In this document: positions 14,943 through 17,347 of the stretch, in pieces
Position numbering within the stretch: position 1 is the stretch's first letter
Layout: each line of letters opens with the position of its first letter
Source: Petrocella sp024636985
Lineage (GTDB): Bacteria > Bacillota > Clostridia > Lachnospirales > Vallitaleaceae
NCBI GenBank assembly: GCA_024636985.1
Contig: JAGXFY010000096.1
Coordinates: 1 to 17,347 of the forward strand
Length of the DNA stretch: 17,347 bases
Reading direction: 5' to 3'
The notes under the pieces: generated by a model
What the model was told of the DNA's origin: nothing
Database searches by the model: none
Seen by the model: the letters and a program-made list of their open reading frames with translations, nothing else
Made by a program: the position numbers and the translations under genes

Positions 14943-15467
14943 ATGTGGATTCAAGTATTGTTGTATATCACCATTTTATTGGTTAAGATTGTGGAGGTTA
15001 CCTTAGCCACCACGAGGATTGTGTTGATAACCCGTGGCGAGCGACTAAAAGGCGCTTTTATTGGTTTTTTTGAGGTTTGTATCTGGGTTGTATTGGTATC
15101 AACTGTATTAAAAGATATATCCAGTGATCCGATTAAAGTTTTTGTCTATGCACTCGGCTTTGCACTGGGGAATTTCCTAGGCTCAGTTTTTGAAGAAAAG
15201 CTGGCCATTGGTACCACAAGGGTTGAAGTTATCGTTAAGGAAACAGATGGAAACGAATTGATTAGTAGAATCAGGGAACATGGTTATGCGGTCACCTCGA
15301 TCTCAGGCGAAGGTATGAACAGTAAGAGAACCGTTTTGATTATGCATGTCAAAAGAAAAATGGCTTCTAAACTGATTCGCCTGATTCACCAGTACCAAGA
15401 AAACGTGGTTATAACCGTAAATGAAATCAAGCCGGTCTATGGAGGCTTTGGGACACTTAAGAAATAA
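14943..15467 (+). CDS. UPF0316 (DUF5698/DUF2179) membrane protein
   Basis: 174 residues, matching the family length. Three hydrophobic segments lie at about 4-24, 35-56 and 64-82. The conserved EVTLATTRIVLITRGER and ALGFALGNFLGSVFEEKLAIG motifs are present. A cytoplasmic DUF2179-type alpha/beta domain (about 92-165, RVEVIVKETDGNELISRIREHGYAVT) follows, similar to domains in YitT-type proteins. AAGGAG (14930-14935) is 7 bases before the ATG. The function of the family is not known. It is probably co-transcribed with the hexapeptide-repeat gene 40 bp downstream. Confidence 0.92.
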   Translation: MWIQVLLYITILLVKIVEVTLATTRIVLITRGERLKGAFIGFFEVCIWVVLVSTVLKDISSDPIKVFVYALGFALGNFLGSVFEEKLAIGTTRVEVIVKETDGNELISRIREHGYAVTSISGEGMNSKRTVLIMHVKRKMASKLIRLIHQYQENVVITVNEIKPVYGGFGTLKK

Positions 15468-15507
15468 TATGATTATAATAAAAATATGGAAATAATAGGT
15501 GAAGAAA

Positions 15508-16002
15508 ATGAAATATAAAGACTTTGAACCAAGTATTGACGATACAGCCTATGTTGCACCCGGTGCAATGGTTATAGGGCAAGTTGTATTAAAAGAAGAT
15601 GTGAACATATGGTTTGGTGCCGTTTTACGTGGCGATGTTAACAGTATTTTTGTAGATGAAGGTGCCAATATTCAGGACAATTCCACAGTTCATGTGGCTG
15701 AAGACGCCAGAACCCATATTGGTCGTCATGTAACCATCGGACATAACTGTGTCATCCACGGTTGCGTTATAGGCGATGAGACTTTAATCGGTATGGGCAG
15801 TACCGTACTGGACAATGCCGTTATCGGCAAGAACTGTATATTAGGTGCGAACAGTCTTGTGACCATGGGTAAAGTATTTCCGGATGGGACACTAATCATG
15901 GGCTCTCCGGCTAAAGTTATTCGAGAACTCACGGAAGAAGAGATTTTAGGGCTAAAATCCCATGCGGTTGAATATGTGGCATTGTCAAAAGATTATAAAT
16001 AA
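15508..16002 (+). CDS. Gamma-carbonic-anhydrase-type hexapeptide-repeat protein
   Basis: 164-residue left-handed beta-helix protein of the YrdA/PaaY/gamma-CA group, a homotrimeric metalloenzyme. The three metal-binding histidines are present at His62 (STVHVAED), His79 and His84 (GHNCVIHGC), as are Arg41, Asp43, Gln56 and Asp57 of the Cam-type core. The acidic loop of archaeal Cam is absent, as in most bacterial members, so CO2 hydration is plausible but unproven. Related proteins may act on acyl-CoA or other ligands. ATG 15508 is preferred: AGGTGA (15497-15502) is 5 bases upstream. A GTG at 15499 would overlap that ribosome site. Confidence 0.92.
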   Translation: MKYKDFEPSIDDTAYVAPGAMVIGQVVLKEDVNIWFGAVLRGDVNSIFVDEGANIQDNSTVHVAEDARTHIGRHVTIGHNCVIHGCVIGDETLIGMGSTVLDNAVIGKNCILGANSLVTMGKVFPDGTLIMGSPAKVIRELTEEEILGLKSHAVEYVALSKDYK

Positions 16003-16008
16003 AGACAG

Positions 16009-16081
16009 GGTTAAAGCGTCAAAACTATATAGTTGAACTTTTACATACAAAATAGAGAAACTTTGTTTTGATATTTTAACC
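16009..16081. repeat. 73-bp bipartite inverted repeat in the intergenic region
   Basis: The 17-bp ends 16009-16025 and 16065-16081 are inverted repeats matching at 14 of 17 positions: GGTTAAA/TTTAACC, a 3x3 mismatch, then TCAAAAC/GTTTTGA. The 39-bp centre holds most of a 12-bp palindrome AACTATATAGTT (16023-16034). No flanking duplication and no T tail directly after it. It may be a structured 3-prime end, a protein site or a small mobile-element remnant. Confidence 0.45.
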
Positions 16082-16198
16082 AATATAGGACAATACAGAG
16101 AAGTACTTTTATTCATAAGAGGCTTCATGTATAATGAAAGCGGATATCTAGAGAGATAGAGAGCAGTGTCCGAAAATAAACAGAATTGGGGCATATGA

Positions 16199-17059
16199 AT
16201 GAAGAACATTGGTATGTTTTATTTTACCGGAACCCAAAGCAGCTATTATGTTGCCAAGGAATTGAAAGAAGCCTTACTAAAAAAAGGCTACAATGTTAAA
16301 ATGTATAAGCTTGAAAAGGCTTTGAATAATACAGTTGAAGTGGATCCTAAACGATTTGACATGCTGGGCTTTGTTCTTCCCATCTATGGCTTTGGGTCAC
16401 CAAGAATAGCCAAGGCCTATGTGGATGCTTTGCCACGAAATAACGCAAAGGTATTCATCATACGGACAGGATGCAGCAACGGTTGGATCAATAAAAGCGC
16501 TTCTATCAGCTTGATGCATCAACTTCGTAAAAAGTGGTACGATGTATTTTATGATCGCATTTTGATTGTGTCTTCGAACTGGTTACTGGATATGGAAGAA
16601 GATGTTGTTAAGCGTCTGTATGAAGTGACAAGAGATAAGAAGATTCCCCATATTGTAAAGGAAATCACAGAAGAAACCAGAAGAAGACATCATAGAGATT
16701 TCTTTAGAGAAGTTTTGGTGACGGTGATCCATTTTTTTGAGGAACAGGTAGGGGCAAGGTTATTTGGTAGATCCTTATGGGCCAATAAGAAATGTATAAA
16801 GTGCCGTTTGTGTGAAAAAAGATGTCCGGTAGGCAACATCAACTTTGAAACAGGTAGTTTTAGAGCCGGTTGGCGTTGTATTTGGTGTATGAAATGTGTC
16901 TACAGTTGTCCGGAAAACGCCATTCATTCAAGAGGCTTAGACATTGTACAGTTCAAAAACGGGTTTAATTATAAGTGGATTATTAATCGAAGATTCAACC
17001 AGAAGAAACTCAATGTTAATAAGAAGTTATGGAAGTATATGGAAGACAAAGAAAAATAA
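16199..17059 (+). CDS. EFR1-type flavodoxin-like/2x[4Fe-4S] ferredoxin protein
   Basis: 286-residue cytoplasmic electron carrier. The N-terminus is flavodoxin-like: FYFTGTQSSYYVAKEL (7-22) matches the FMN phosphate loop, and FVLPIYGFGSPRIAKAYV (58-75) and the VFIIRTGCSNG strand fit the fold. The C-terminus has two full cluster motifs, Cys199-202-205-209 (CIKCRLCEKRCP) and Cys227-230-233-237 (CIWCMKCVYSCP). This order matches the EFR1 family of clostridia, whose partner enzymes are mostly unknown. The Shine-Dalgarno (TTGGGG) is weak. A TATAAT lies at 16130-16135, about 64 bp upstream, without a good -35. The methyltransferase gene follows after 79 bp with no terminator between them. Confidence 0.88.
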   Translation: MKNIGMFYFTGTQSSYYVAKELKEALLKKGYNVKMYKLEKALNNTVEVDPKRFDMLGFVLPIYGFGSPRIAKAYVDALPRNNAKVFIIRTGCSNGWINKSASISLMHQLRKKWYDVFYDRILIVSSNWLLDMEEDVVKRLYEVTRDKKIPHIVKEITEETRRRHHRDFFREVLVTVIHFFEEQVGARLFGRSLWANKKCIKCRLCEKRCPVGNINFETGSFRAGWRCIWCMKCVYSCPENAIHSRGLDIVQFKNGFNYKWIINRRFNQKKLNVNKKLWKYMEDKEK

Positions 17060-17138
17060 ATGTCTAGTAAGAAGAGATAAAAATAAATAAGAAGAAATAT
17101 GATAAATCAAAAAGATAAGGACAACTTGAGGTGATAGA

Positions 17139-17347
17139 ATGATTTGGAACAAACTGGCAACAAAGTATGACCGTCTCTGGGTGCAGAAATACTCTCTAGA
17201 GCCGACAAGAAGAAAAGTGATGGTACTCATTGGTGGTTTTAATTTTCAGGAAGCGACAGTTTTAGACCTAGGTTGTGGTACCGGTCAATTGCTGGATGAG
17301 ATCAGTCGTGTCTACCCAAGATATAAGTTATATGGTATGGATAAGTC
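17139..17347 (+). CDS. Class I SAM-dependent methyltransferase (5-prime part)
   Basis: Open frame from ATG 17139, preceded by GAGGTGAT (17128-17135), running off the window after 69 complete codons. The start MIWNKLATKYDRLW is typical of small Methyltransf_11/25-type enzymes. Motif I DLGCGTGQLL (43-52) forms the SAM-binding loop, and the acidic Asp68 at the end of the next strand fits ribose binding. The substrate cannot be told from this part. It is probably co-transcribed with the flavodoxin/ferredoxin gene. Confidence 0.88.
   Translation, partial: MIWNKLATKYDRLWVQKYSLEPTRRKVMVLIGGFNFQEATVLDLGCGTGQLLDEISRVYPRYKLYGMDK

Noticed and set aside
1..17347. CRISPR arrays, tRNA/rRNA genes, prophage or transposase genes
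   Set aside because: No regularly spaced identical repeats, no cloverleaf-like sequences and no integrase or transposase motifs were found on reading both strands by eye.

Overview
The window looks like chromosomal DNA from a low-GC, Gram-positive anaerobe of the Clostridia. Intergenic DNA is AT-rich, nearly every gene has a strong AGGAGG-type ribosome binding site, and the promoters are of the SigA type. The infC-rpmI-rplT operon carries the long leader typical of Firmicutes. A surface protein with an S-layer-homology (SLH) anchor, a single-domain hemerythrin and a flavodoxin/ferredoxin protein also fit. A Lachnospirales/Vallitalea-like host is plausible, but this is inference only.

Layout. 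1-232: short AT-rich intergenic stretch ending in a strong hairpin. 233-2056 (minus): typA/bipA translational GTPase. Its promoter lies in 2057-2350, divergent from the promoter of a bacteriohemerythrin gene (2351-2749). 2971-5994: a 1007-residue MalT-like STAND ATPase regulator ending in a SARP-type winged helix and a BTAD domain. After its terminator comes a 199-bp intergenic segment with two TTGTTAACAA palindromes. 6194-10411: a 1405-residue secreted protein with three SLH domains, a beta-rich stalk, and two tandem copies of a module that ends in an alpha/beta hydrolase. 10412-11834: terminator, long structured leader, then infC (AUU start), rpmI and rplT.

11927-13215 (minus): a two-gene PadR regulator/HAAS-like membrane protein operon, convergent with rplT. 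13477-14766: DUF2254 membrane protein. 14943-15467: UPF0316 membrane protein, followed closely by a gamma-carbonic-anhydrase-type hexapeptide protein (15508-16002). 16199-17059: flavodoxin-like protein with a 2x[4Fe-4S] ferredoxin tail. 17139 to the edge: start of a class I methyltransferase.

How the genes may work together. Most of the window is housekeeping (typA, infC operon) or small regulatory and membrane modules. The distinctive part is 2971-10411. A large signal-responsive transcriptional activator sits directly upstream of, and co-oriented with, a cell-surface double esterase/lipase. The gene between-region carries paired palindromes that overlap a possible -35 box. The two hydrolase copies both keep Ser-Asp-His triads at an exact 484-residue offset. 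Their DNA is a mosaic of synonymous divergence and near-identical patches, including a 63-bp exact match at both module ends. No CRISPR array, tRNA, rRNA or intact mobile element was seen.
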